Shown here one piece after another: positions 49,355-57,749 of a stretch of DNA of 64,000 nt. This DNA comes from DASQFQ01 sp038327685 (GTDB lineage Bacteria; Actinomycetota; Thermoleophilia; Solirubrobacterales; Solirubrobacteraceae). Below the pieces are notes generated by a model. That model worked only from the letters and a program-made list of their open reading frames with translations, was not told the origin of the DNA and did not search any database. The stretch covers positions 34,063 through 98,062 of the forward strand of contig JBBQLH010000001.1 in the NCBI GenBank assembly GCA_038327685.1, in the 5' to 3' direction. The stretch's first letter is position 1, and each line of letters opens with the position of its first letter. Made by a program: the position numbers and the translations under genes.

Positions 49355-49460
49355 AAGCTGGCCCTGCGGCCAACACTCAGGGTCCGGATGGTGGGTCCGC
49401 ACGGATGCGAAGGAGCATCGCATTCGGACGAAGGGGAGCGACTGCGGGGCCAGTCCGTGC
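49355..49460 (+). ncRNA. Possible structured RNA between convergent genes
   Basis: A promoter-like TTCGTT, 17 nt, TAGCGT (49343-49348) points to a start near 49355. The following sequence folds on paper: an outer helix pairs CTGGCCC (49358-49364) with GGGCCAG (49447-49453). Inside, GTCCG (49395-49399) pairs with CGGAC (49425-49429), enclosing ATGCGA (49405-49410) with TCGCAT (49418-49423) and an AGGAGCA loop. A third small hairpin TGGCC-CTGC-GGCCA competes with the outer helix. No gene starts downstream on this strand. No known RNA family is recognised. Confidence 0.3.
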
Positions 49461-49464
49461 GGGG

Positions 49465-50390
49465 TCATGCCCCCGGCCAGCCGAGGTTCGCCGCCGCGGT
49501 GCGGACCGCCCCGAGCAGGGCCTGGACGGACGGCCGCGCGGCATCGGCGGCGCGGGTCGCGGTGAAGATGGTCCGGTGCACGGGGCCGTCGGCGATCCCC
49601 CGCACCGCGATCCCCGGATGGGCCTCGGGCACGACGAGCTCGGGGAGCAGCGCGACGGACTGGCCGTGGGCGACGACGGCCAGGCAGGTGACGCTGTCGT
49701 TGGTGCGGTGACGGATGTCGGGGTCGAAGCCGGCGAGCTCGCGGCAGGTCCGGGTGGTCATCCCCTCCCAGCCGGTCTCCTCGTGGCCGGTCGTCCAGGC
49801 GTCGCCGGCGAGCTCGGCCATCGGCACCGCGTCACGGTGGCGCCGCGCGGCCGGGTGGTCCGCGGGCAGGAGGACGTGGACCGGATCGCGGTGAAGGTCC
49901 TGCCGGTCGACGCCGGCCGGCCGCGAGTGGGGCATGTGCTGCCACTCGTCGGCCAGGACGAGGTCGAAGTCACCGAGCGCGAGCGCGGGCAGCGACTGCT
50001 CGGGCTCGGCCTCGACGAGCTCGCAGCGCAGGGCCGGCGCGTCGCGCGCGAGCGCCTGGATCGCGGGGATCGCGAGCCGGATCGCCACCGACTGGAAGGA
50101 GGCGACCTCCCCCGGACGGCGACGGTGCCCGCCGCCGCCGCGAGCTCGGCCTCCGCACGGTCGGCACGCTCGAGCAGCGCTTCGGCGTGCCGGACGAGCA
50201 CGATCGCGGGATCGGTCAGCCGGACCCCTCGCCCGGCGCGCTCGAGCAGCGCCACGCCGGCCTCGCGCTCGAGCACCGCGAGCTGCTGGGAGACGGCCGA
50301 CGGCGAGAACCGGAGCGCGTCGGCGACCGCGGCGATCGTGCCGCGCGCGTGCAGCTCGCGCAACAGGCGCAGGCGCTGGAGCATCAGCAT
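49465..50390 (-). pseudogene. LysR-family regulator with one frameshift
   Basis: From ATG 50390: LQRLRLLRELHARGTIAAVADALRFSPSAVSQQLAVLEREAGVALLERAGRGVRLT is a textbook LysR winged helix. After AAAAGTVAVRG the frame is lost at a run of five C (about 50108-50114). In the next frame the effector domain continues (GEVASFQSVAIRLAIPAIQAL, then LALGDFDLVLADEWQHMP) to a TGA at 49465. A one-base change would give a 308-residue, full-length protein. A homopolymer position makes sequencing error plausible. It is divergent from the EamA remnant, a common regulator-transporter pair. Confidence 0.7.
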
Positions 50391-50407
50391 TCATAAGGAG
50401 CGCTACT

Positions 50408-50707
50408 GATCTCTCGCTGCTCATCTACACGTTCCCCTCGATCGTCGCGGTGAGCGCCGTCGCGCTCGGGCGCGAGCGGGCGAGCCGGCGGACGGGGATC
50501 GCCGTCGTCTCGACGGTCGGCGCCGTCGGCCTCTTCTTCGCCGGGCTGCAGCGCGTCGGCCCGACCGCCGCGTCGATCCTGTCGACCGTCGAGCCGCTGG
50601 TCACCGTCGGCCTGGCGTTCGTCGTCTTCGGCGAGTCGCTCGGCGCCACGCAGCTGGCCGGCGGCGCGCTCGTCCTCCTAGGATGCGTGCAGTGTCGGGT
50701 CCCCTGA
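50408..50707 (+). pseudogene. EamA/DMT transporter remnant with large deletions
   Basis: A frame of 99 codons without proper start. It begins LSLLIYTFPSIVAVSAVALGRERASRR, which is the middle (helices 3-4) of an EamA transporter, and then passes directly to LQRVGPTAASILSTVEPLVTVGLAFVVFGE, the family's last repeat. About 80 residues at the N-terminus and 100 in the centre are missing compared with a normal 290-residue protein. Its position divergent from a LysR gene is typical. Not functional as a transporter. Confidence 0.6.
50679..50684 (+). promoter_or_regulatory. -10 box of a leaderless promoter for the SDR gene
   Basis: TAGGAT is followed by 7 nt and GTG 50692. This favours GTG 50692 over the ATG at 50683, which lies inside the box. 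Confidence 0.5.
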
Positions 50708-51609
50708 CCGGGAAGGTGGCGCTCGTCACGGGCGCGACCCGCGGCGCCGGGCGCGGCACCGCCGTCTCGCTCGGCGAGGCCGGCGCCACCGTCTACTGCA
50801 CCGGTCGCACGACCCGGGAACGGCGCTCGGAGTACGCCCGGCCGGAGACGATCGAGGAGACGGCCGAGCTCGTCGCCGCCGCCGGCGGCGAGGGGATCGC
50901 GGTCGCGGTCGACCACCTGGAGGCGGCGCAGGTCGAGGCGCTCGTGCGGCGCATCGACGGCGAGCAGGGCCGTCTCGACGTGCTCGTCAACGACATCTGG
51001 GGCGGCGAGCGGCTGGCGGAGTGGAACACGCCGCTGTGGGAGCACGACCTCGACGGCGGGCTGCGGATGCTGCGCCTGGCGATCGACACGCACCTGATCA
51101 CCAGCCACTTCGCGCTGGCGCTGCTGATCCGCCGGCCCGGCGGCCTCGTCGTCGAGATGACCGACGGGACGGCCGAGTACAACGCGGAGCACTACCGGCT
51201 CTCGACCTTCTACGACCTGGCCAAGACCGCGGTGATCCGGCTCGCGTTCGCGCAGGCCGAGGAGCTCGCGTCCCACGGCGGCACCGCCGTCGCGCTGACG
51301 CCGGGCTGGATGCGCTCGGAGATGATGCTCGACAACTACTCCGTCACCGAGGAGACCTGGCGCGACGCGACGGGCGGGAGCCCGCACTTCAAGGCGATCT
51401 CCGAGTCGCCGCGCTTCGTCGGCCGCGCGGTCGCCGCGCTCGCCGCCGACCCGGAGCGCGCGCGCCGCAACGGCGGCTCGTTCTCCTCCGGCGGCCTCGC
51501 CCGGGAGTACGGCTTCACCGACCTCGACGGCTCCCAGCCCGACTGCTGGCGCTACATGGTCGAGGTGCAGGACAAGGGCCTGCCGCCCGACCCGACCGGC
51601 TACCGCTGA
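50692..51609 (+). CDS. Short-chain dehydrogenase/reductase
   Basis: 305 residues from GTG 50692. Cofactor loop VALVTGATRGAGRGTAVSLGE near residue 9, then VYCTGRTTRERRSEYARPETIEETAELV, a long insertion typical of a subgroup of SDRs with about 300 residues. The active-site Tyr-Lys is in FYDLAKTAVIRLAF (YDLAK). The usual NNAG is replaced by VNDIWGG. FSSGGLAREYGFTDLDG near the C-terminus is also characteristic. Substrate unknown. It overlaps the remnant EamA gene's end on the same strand, but has its own promoter. The Arg in CTGRTTR suggests NADP preference. Confidence 0.85.
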   Translation: MSGPLTGKVALVTGATRGAGRGTAVSLGEAGATVYCTGRTTRERRSEYARPETIEETAELVAAAGGEGIAVAVDHLEAAQVEALVRRIDGEQGRLDVLVNDIWGGERLAEWNTPLWEHDLDGGLRMLRLAIDTHLITSHFALALLIRRPGGLVVEMTDGTAEYNAEHYRLSTFYDLAKTAVIRLAFAQAEELASHGGTAVALTPGWMRSEMMLDNYSVTEETWRDATGGSPHFKAISESPRFVGRAVAALAADPERARRNGGSFSSGGLAREYGFTDLDGSQPDCWRYMVEVQDKGLPPDPTGYR

Positions 51610-51610
51610 G

Positions 51611-52006
51611 CTACACCGCGTAGCCGGTGGCCTTCGCGACGACCATGCGGAGGACCACGCGCACCGCGCCCGGTGGATCCTCGTCCGGGTCCTTGCCGTC
51701 GTACTTCCACGACAGGCCGATGTCGAACGCCCGGCCGACGTCCTCGGTGATCGTGACGCTGCCCCGCAGCTCCACGTAGTTCTCGGGGTCGTCGGAGTCC
51801 AGGACGGTGACGCTCGCGCGCGGGTCGCGGAGCAGGTTGCGGTGCTTGCGCCGCCCCTCGACGGTCGAGAACAGGACGTCGTCGCCGTCGCGCCCGACCC
51901 ACATCGCGGACGTCTGCGGCCCGCCGTCGGGATTGATCGTCGCGAGCACGGCGTAGTGCGGGCTGTCGAGCAGCCGGCGGGTCTCCTCGTTGAGTGTGAA
52001 AGCCAT
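51611..52006 (-). CDS. PPOX-fold (pyridoxamine-5'-phosphate-oxidase-like, likely F420- or flavin-binding) protein
   Basis: 131 residues from ATG 52006. Split-barrel motifs: LNEETRRLLDSPHYAVLATINPDGGPQTSAMWVG at the N-terminus, GRRKHRNLLRDPRASVTVLD in the middle and VELRGSVTITED after it. This is the pattern of actinobacterial F420-dependent reductases or biliverdin reductases of the PPOX superfamily. Cofactor cannot be fixed by eye. The start is supported by a TAGGGT box exactly 7 nt upstream, against the ATG at 52024. Confidence 0.85.
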   Translation of the reverse strand: MAFTLNEETRRLLDSPHYAVLATINPDGGPQTSAMWVGRDGDDVLFSTVEGRRKHRNLLRDPRASVTVLDSDDPENYVELRGSVTITEDVGRAFDIGLSWKYDGKDPDEDPPGAVRVVLRMVVAKATGYAV

Positions 52007-52013
52007 GCCCAGA

Positions 52014-52019
52014 ACCCTA
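52014..52019 (-). promoter_or_regulatory. -10 box of a leaderless promoter for the PPOX-fold gene
   Basis: TAGGGT on the minus strand lies 7 nt before ATG 52006. Confidence 0.5.
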
Positions 52020-52055
52020 GGCATCGGCGCTGGTAGCTAGCCTGCCGCGCCACCT

Positions 52056-52943
52056 GTGGATCCGCTCATCGTGCTGTTCGGCCTCGCCGTCGGCGTCCTC
52101 ATCGGGCTCACCGGCGTCGGGGGCGGCTCATTGATGACGCCGCTGCTCCTGCTCGTCGGGGGCTACAGCCCGGTGGTGACGATCGGCACCGACCTCGCCT
52201 ACGGGGCGGTGACGAAGACGTTCGGCGGCTGGCGCCACCTGCGGGCCGGCCACGTCGACCTGCGGCTGTCCTGGTGGCTGGCCGCGGGCTCGGTGCCGGG
52301 CGCGCTGGCGGGCGTGGTGACGCTCAACCGGCTCGACAGCACCTACGGCAAGACGTTCGAGCCGTACCTCCTCGGCGCGGTCGCCGCGGCGCTCATGCTC
52401 GCCGCCTCGGCGACGCTGTTCCGGGCGCTGTTCCGCCCCGAGCTCGTCAAGCGCGAACGCGCGTCGGCCGGGCTGCGGCGGACACGGAGCAAGGTGGGAA
52501 CCGTGGGCATCGGGCTCGTGCTCGGGTTCATCCTCGGCCTGACCTCGGTGGGCTCGGGCGCGCTCGTCGGCCTCGCGCTGATCCTGCTCTACCGGCTCGC
52601 GCCGCGGCGCGTCGTCGGCACGGACGTCTTCCACGCCGCCATCCTGCTGTGGAGCGCCGGGCTCGCCCACCTCGCGAGCGGCAACGTCGACCTCGGGCTG
52701 ATGGCCAACATCCTCGTCGGCTCGTTGCCGGGCGTGTGGATCGGCACGTCGCTGCTGCCGTACGTGCCCGTCACGGGACTTCGGCACGCGCTCGGGATCA
52801 TCCTCGCCGCCGCCTCCCTCGGCGTGCTCACCAAGGCGGGCGTGCCGCTCTCGGCCGCCGCGCTCGTGGGGATCCCGGCCGCGCTCGCCGTCGGCTCCGT
52901 CATCGTCCACCGCCGCCGCGTCAGCAGCCGCGTGCGGGGGTAG
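52056..52943 (+). CDS. TSUP (TauE/SafE) family membrane exporter
   Basis: 295 residues from GTG 52056 with eight TM helices. The duplicated family signature is clear: LIGLTGVGGGSLMTPLLLLVGGYSPVVTIGTDLAYGAVTKTFGGWRH in the first half and FILGLTSVGSGALVGLALILLYRLAPRRVVGTDVFHAAIL in the second. TSUP proteins export sulfite, sulfoacetate or other small organic anions. It lies 37 bp upstream of hyuA on the same strand, so it may export a product of, or protect from, that pathway; inference only. Confidence 0.88.
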   Translation: MDPLIVLFGLAVGVLIGLTGVGGGSLMTPLLLLVGGYSPVVTIGTDLAYGAVTKTFGGWRHLRAGHVDLRLSWWLAAGSVPGALAGVVTLNRLDSTYGKTFEPYLLGAVAAALMLAASATLFRALFRPELVKRERASAGLRRTRSKVGTVGIGLVLGFILGLTSVGSGALVGLALILLYRLAPRRVVGTDVFHAAILLWSAGLAHLASGNVDLGLMANILVGSLPGVWIGTSLLPYVPVTGLRHALGIILAAASLGVLTKAGVPLSAAALVGIPAALAVGSVIVHRRRVSSRVRG

Positions 52944-52980
52944 GGAAACGGTCAACGGGACGCGAGCGGGAGGAGATCTT

Positions 52981-55017
52981 GTGACCAGCGTGGCGGTCGA
53001 CGTCGGGGGGACGTTCACCGACGTCTGTGTGCTGGACGACGACAGCGGCGACATCCGCGTCGCCAAGGTGCCATCGACGTCGGACCCGCTCGAAGGGGTG
53101 CTCGCCGGCGTCGAGGAGGCCGGCATCGATCTCTCCGACGTGCGGCTGTTCTCGCACGGCACGACGGTCGCGACCAACGCGCTGATCACGCGGCGCTTCC
53201 CGCCCGCCGCGATGGTCACGACGCGGGACTTCCGCGATGTGATCGAGATCCGCCGCGGCACGCGCGACGACCTCTGGGACGCCTACAAGGACGTCGCTCC
53301 CCCCTACATCCGCCGCCGCGATCGCTTCGAGGTGACCGAGCGCGTCGACTTCGCCGGCGAGGTCGTCGCGGAGCTCGCCGAGGACGAGGTGCGCGAGGTC
53401 GCGCGGCTGCTCAAGAAGCGCGAGATCGAGACCGTCGCCGTCTGCTTCATCAACGCCTTCGCCAACCCCGAGCACGAGCGGCGCGCGGCGGAGATCCTGC
53501 GCGAGGAGCTCGACGGCGTGAGCGTCACCACCTCCTCGGAGGTCCTGCCGGAGATCTTCGAGCACGAGCGCTTCTCCACCACGGTGGCCAACGCCGTGCT
53601 CTCGCCGCTCGTGGGCGGCTACGTGTCGCGGCTCGCCGACGAGCTCGAGCAGCGCGGCTACCAGGGCGACCTGCTGCTCCTGCACTCCGGCGGCGGCGTG
53701 ATGACGCCGCGGACGGTCGAGAAGCTCGCCGTGCGCCTGGCCGCGTCCGGGATCGCCGCGGGCGCGATCGCCTCGCGCCACATCGCCGCGCTGTGCGGCC
53801 ACGAGAACGCGATCGGCCTCGACATGGGCGGCACCAGCACCGACATCTCGCTCGTCTACGAGGGCGAGCCGAAGGTGACCAAGGAGTGGTCGGTCGAGTA
53901 CGGCTATCCGATCCGCTTCCCGAGCATCGAGGTGCTCACGATCGGCGCCGGCGGCGGCTCGCTGGCCTGGATCGACGAGGCGGGCTCGCTGCGCAACGGC
54001 CCGCAGTCGGCGGGCGCCGATCCCGGGCCCGCGAGCTACGGGCGCGGCGGCGAGGCGCCGACCAACACCGACGCCAACCTGCTGCTCGGCCGGCTCGGGA
54101 CGGAGCTGATCGGCGGCGGCATGGAGCTCGACCGCGACGCCGCCGAAGCCGCGATCCGTGACAAGGTCGCCGACCCGCTGGGGCTCGATCCGATCGACGC
54201 CGCGGGCGCGGTGATCGAGGTCGCGAACGCCAACATGGCCGACGCCGTCCGGCTGATCTCGATCCGCAAGGGCTATGACCCGCGCGAGTTCGCGCTCGTC
54301 GTGTTCGGCGGCGCCGGCCCGCTGCACGGCGCCGCGCTCGCGAGGGAGCTGATGATCCCGACCGTGATCGTGCCGCCCAACCCCGGCGTCACCTCCGCGC
54401 TCGGCTGCCTGCTCGTCGACGTCCGCCACGACCTGTCGGAGATGTACAGCGGCAAGGCCGACGAGGTCGACGCCGGCGAGGTCGAGGAGGCGTTCGCGCG
54501 GCTCGAGAAGGACGCGCGCGAGATGCTCGACGCCGAGGGCATCCCCGAGGACCGCGTGCGCCTCACGCGCGAGATCGACATGCGCTACGTCGGCCAGTGG
54601 CGCGCGCTGCCGATCGAGGTGGAGGCGCCGCTCGAGTCGCTCGACCCGGTCGTCGAGGCCTTCCACGCCGAGCACGAGCGCGAGCACTCCTATCGCCGCG
54701 AGGACTCGCCGGTCGAGGTCTACCAGCTCAACGTGCGCGCCGTCGGCGAGACGGAGAAGGCCGAGCTGCCCAGCCACGACGCCGACGGCGGCGATCCGGA
54801 GCCGACGGGCAGGCGCAAGGTCGTCTTCCAGCGCGGCGAGGACGCGGTCGAGGCGCCGGTCTTCGCGCGCGACGACCTGCCCGCCGGCGCCGCCTTCGAG
54901 GGCCCGGCGCTGATCGACCAGCTCGACTCGACCGTGCTCGTCCCGCCCGGGGTGAAGGTCGAGGTCGACGAGTGGCTGAACATCCGTATGCAGATCGAGC
55001 AGGAGGACGAGTCATGA
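52981..55017 (+). CDS. hyuA: Hydantoinase/oxoprolinase family subunit A
   Basis: 678 residues from GTG 52981 behind GGGAGGAG. The actin-like ATP-binding start VAVDVGGTFTDVCVLDDD, LFSHGTTVATNALITRR, and the second half GLDMGGTSTDISLVYEGEP, IGAGGGSLAWIDEAGSLRNGPQSAGADPGPA, and FGGAGPLHGAALAREL are all HyuA hallmarks. It forms a complex with HyuB encoded next to it. Substrates in this superfamily include N-methylhydantoin, 5-oxoproline, acetone and acetophenone; motifs alone do not distinguish. ATP-dependent ring opening or carboxylation occurs in the cytoplasm. Confidence 0.92.
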   Translation: MTSVAVDVGGTFTDVCVLDDDSGDIRVAKVPSTSDPLEGVLAGVEEAGIDLSDVRLFSHGTTVATNALITRRFPPAAMVTTRDFRDVIEIRRGTRDDLWDAYKDVAPPYIRRRDRFEVTERVDFAGEVVAELAEDEVREVARLLKKREIETVAVCFINAFANPEHERRAAEILREELDGVSVTTSSEVLPEIFEHERFSTTVANAVLSPLVGGYVSRLADELEQRGYQGDLLLLHSGGGVMTPRTVEKLAVRLAASGIAAGAIASRHIAALCGHENAIGLDMGGTSTDISLVYEGEPKVTKEWSVEYGYPIRFPSIEVLTIGAGGGSLAWIDEAGSLRNGPQSAGADPGPASYGRGGEAPTNTDANLLLGRLGTELIGGGMELDRDAAEAAIRDKVADPLGLDPIDAAGAVIEVANANMADAVRLISIRKGYDPREFALVVFGGAGPLHGAALARELMIPTVIVPPNPGVTSALGCLLVDVRHDLSEMYSGKADEVDAGEVEEAFARLEKDAREMLDAEGIPEDRVRLTREIDMRYVGQWRALPIEVEAPLESLDPVVEAFHAEHEREHSYRREDSPVEVYQLNVRAVGETEKAELPSHDADGGDPEPTGRRKVVFQRGEDAVEAPVFARDDLPAGAAFEGPALIDQLDSTVLVPPGVKVEVDEWLNIRMQIEQEDES

Positions 55018-56987
55018 GCACCGAGACCGACTACAAGCTCGATCCGGTCACGCTCGAGGTCCTCAAGAACGCGTTCGTGACCATCGTCGACGAGATGGCG
55101 GAGCAGATCCTGCGCACCTGCCACTCGTTCGTCATCTACTGCCGCGACTTCTCCTCGGCGCTGTGCGACGCCCAGGGCAACACGGTCATGCAGGGCAGCC
55201 AGGACATCGCCGTGCACGTCGGCACGCTGCACCTGACGGCCAAGGCGGTCATCGAGACGTTCGGCGAGGACATCCACGAGGGCGACCTCTTCGCCATCAA
55301 CGATCCCTATAGCGGCGGCACGCACTTCAACGACGTGCGCATCATCCGGCCGATCTTCCACGACGGCGAGCTGATCGCGTTCTCGCATTCCAACGGCCAC
55401 TGGGCCGACGTCGGCGGCAGCGTCCCGGGCTCCTTCGACGTCTCCGCCAAGGAGCACTTCGCCGAGGGCATCCGGATCCCGGCGGTGCGGATCGCCGACA
55501 GGGGCACCATGCGCGACGACGTCGTCGAGCTGATCGTGTCCAACACGCGCGTGCCGAGCGATGCGAAGGGCGACCTGCGCGCCCAGGCGGAGTCGACGCG
55601 CGTGGCCGAGCGCGAGATCCTGCGGCTGTGCGAGAAGTACGGCGGCAACACCGTCGTGACGGCGTTCGAGGAGGTCCAGGACTACGTCGAGCGGCTCACG
55701 CGCAAGCGCATCGGCGAGCTGCCCGACGGCGTCTGGGAGACCGAGGACTACCTCGACTTCGACCCTGCCGAGGGCGAAGGGCTCGTGCCGGTCAAGGTGA
55801 AGCTCGAGATCGACGGCGAGGAGCTGCGCTACGACCTCTCCGGCTCGCATCCGGCGGTCGCGACGTTCCTGAACTCGAGCTTCGGCACGACGTTCTCGGG
55901 CATCGTCGGAGGCACGAAGACGTTCTTCCCGGACGTGCCGCTGAACTCGGGCTTCTACCGCGCGATCGAGGTCGACGCGGGCGAGGAGAACTCGGTCATC
56001 AACGCCGCCTGGCCGGTGGCGGTGACCGGCTTCTGCTCCGGCGGCTACGAGAAGGTGACGAACTCCGTCTACGAGCTGTGGTCGCAGGTCATGCCCGAGC
56101 GGGCGATGGCGTGCTGCTTCAACCTCGAGTACCTGCTGGTCGGCGGGCGCGACGCGCGCACCGACGACCGGCCCGTGTTCATGTGGTACGACTGGATGGT
56201 CGGCGGCTGGGGCGGGCGCAACGGCAAGGACGGGGCGAACTGCACCTCCCCGGTCTTCGGCGTCGGCCTCGCGGTCCAGCCGCTCGAGGGCCAGGAGCGG
56301 CTCACGCCGGTGCTCACCACCGCGCACCAGATCGTCCCCGACTCGGGTGGCCCCGGGCGCTTCCGCGGCGGCGTCGGCGTGTCGAAGGGCGGCCGGCTGA
56401 CCGAGGCCGAGGACGCGGTCATGTCCTACTGCTGCGACCGCGCCCGCTCGATCACGTGGGGCATCGAGGGCGGGCTGCCGTCGATCCCGCACGGCGTCTG
56501 GCTGCGGCGCGAGGGGGAGGACGAGGCGAAGTTCCTCGGCGCGACGTTCTCCAACGTCGACGTCGGGCCCGGCGACGTGTTCACGCGCCCCTCGGCCGGC
56601 GGCGGCGGCTTCGGCGACCCGCTCGAGCGCGACCCCGAGGCGGTGGTCGAGGACGTCGCCGACGGCTACGTGACGATCGAGCGCGCGTGCATCGACTATG
56701 GCGTCGTCGTCAATGAGGTCGACGCGGAGCTGGCCGAGTACGAGCTCGACGCCGACCGCACGGAGCAGGAGCGCAAGCGCATCCGCGACGAGCGCGCGGG
56801 CTGGCTGAAGGAGGACGCGGAGAAGGTGGCCGAGCGCTACCGCGACGGCGAGCTCGACACCATGGACGCGATCCGGCGCCACGGCGTGATCCTCGACTGG
56901 GGCACCGGCGAGCTGTTCGAGCGGACGACCGAGCAGTTCCGGGCGATGCTGAAGCGCCGCGCCGCCGACCACTGGAACGGCGGCTGA
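55014..56987 (+). CDS. hyuB: Hydantoinase/oxoprolinase family subunit B
   Basis: 657 residues from ATG 55014, overlapping the hyuA stop (ATGA). Family blocks: LEVLKNAFVTIVDEMAEQILRTCHS, SRDFSSALCDAQGNTV-like region, GDLFAINDPYSGGTHFNDVRI, HWADVGGSVPGSF, and near the C-terminus DSGGPGRFRGGVGVSKGG and SAGGGGFGDPLERDPEAVVEDV. The C-terminal 80 residues are rich in charged residues and extend beyond the core. Forms the catalytic partner of HyuA. The following amidotransferase gene overlaps its stop by CTGA. Confidence 0.92.
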   Translation: MSTETDYKLDPVTLEVLKNAFVTIVDEMAEQILRTCHSFVIYCRDFSSALCDAQGNTVMQGSQDIAVHVGTLHLTAKAVIETFGEDIHEGDLFAINDPYSGGTHFNDVRIIRPIFHDGELIAFSHSNGHWADVGGSVPGSFDVSAKEHFAEGIRIPAVRIADRGTMRDDVVELIVSNTRVPSDAKGDLRAQAESTRVAEREILRLCEKYGGNTVVTAFEEVQDYVERLTRKRIGELPDGVWETEDYLDFDPAEGEGLVPVKVKLEIDGEELRYDLSGSHPAVATFLNSSFGTTFSGIVGGTKTFFPDVPLNSGFYRAIEVDAGEENSVINAAWPVAVTGFCSGGYEKVTNSVYELWSQVMPERAMACCFNLEYLLVGGRDARTDDRPVFMWYDWMVGGWGGRNGKDGANCTSPVFGVGLAVQPLEGQERLTPVLTTAHQIVPDSGGPGRFRGGVGVSKGGRLTEAEDAVMSYCCDRARSITWGIEGGLPSIPHGVWLRREGEDEAKFLGATFSNVDVGPGDVFTRPSAGGGGFGDPLERDPEAVVEDVADGYVTIERACIDYGVVVNEVDAELAEYELDADRTEQERKRIRDERAGWLKEDAEKVAERYRDGELDTMDAIRRHGVILDWGTGELFERTTEQFRAMLKRRAADHWNGG

Positions 56988-57712
56988 GGCGGCTGGCGGC
57001 CACCCTCGCCTGTCTGCATCACCTCGAGCAGCCGTTCCTCGGCCTGGCCGAGCGGCCGCTGCGCGCGGCCGGGGTCGTGCTCGACGAGCGCCGGCCGGCG
57101 GCGGGTGACGCCCTCCCGGGGCTCGACGAGATCGACGGCATCGTCACCTTCGGCGGCAGCCAGTCCGTCCTCGACCTGGAGCGCGATCCCGCGCTCGGCG
57201 CCGAGCGCGAGCTCCTCCAGGACGCGCTCGCCGGCGGGGTGCCGGTGCTCGGGATCTGCCTCGGCGCGCAGCTGCTCGCCCACGCGCTCGGCGCGGAGGT
57301 CCGGCGGGGGCCGCGCCGCGTCGTGACCTGGTTGGAGCTGACCGCGGCCCCGGCGGCCACCCAGGACGCACTGTTCTCCGGCCTCGGATCGCCGATCCGG
57401 GGGCTGCAATGGAATCAAGACGTCTTCGAGCTACCGCACGGCGCGACGCAGCTCCTGACCGGAGCGCCGGCCGGCGTCGCCGCGTTCCGCTCCGGCCCGT
57501 CCGCGTGGGGCGTCCAGTTCCATCCCGAGGTCGACCGCGCGACGCTCGACGGCTGGTATGCCCATTACGGCGCATGGCTGGGCCAGGCCGGGGTCTCCGA
57601 AGCAGATGCGCGTGCCGCCGACGAGCGCCACCTCCCGGAGCAGGCCGAGCTCGCTGAGCGGCTGTTCGGGGCCTTCGCGCGCGTGGTCGAGGGGTCCGCG
57701 CGGCCGCGATAG
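56984..57712 (+). CDS. Class I glutamine amidotransferase-like protein, probable CTG start
   Basis: 242 residues if started at CTG 56984, which overlaps the hyuB TGA (CTGA); the next standard start, GTG 57077, would cut 31 residues including the conserved first strand (LACLHHLEQPFLGLAE). Nucleophile elbow VPVLGICLGAQLLAHALGAEV, substrate loop LQWNQDVFELPHGA, and His-Glu in WGVQFHPEVD form a complete GATase1 triad. A second family member stands at the head of the BMC operon. Here the context is hyuAB, so hydrolysis of an amide or ureido intermediate is plausible. Confidence 0.8.
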   Translation: MRRLAATLACLHHLEQPFLGLAERPLRAAGVVLDERRPAAGDALPGLDEIDGIVTFGGSQSVLDLERDPALGAERELLQDALAGGVPVLGICLGAQLLAHALGAEVRRGPRRVVTWLELTAAPAATQDALFSGLGSPIRGLQWNQDVFELPHGATQLLTGAPAGVAAFRSGPSAWGVQFHPEVDRATLDGWYAHYGAWLGQAGVSEADARAADERHLPEQAELAERLFGAFARVVEGSARPR

Positions 57713-57749
57713 ACCGCAAGTTCGGGCGTTGCGCTGCGTGGGCGCTCGC

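Noticed and set aside
54720..56972. A 750-codon minus-strand frame opposite hyuB
   Set aside because: Composition is His/Val/Arg-rich shadow coding; the plus strand is unambiguous hyuA-hyuB.
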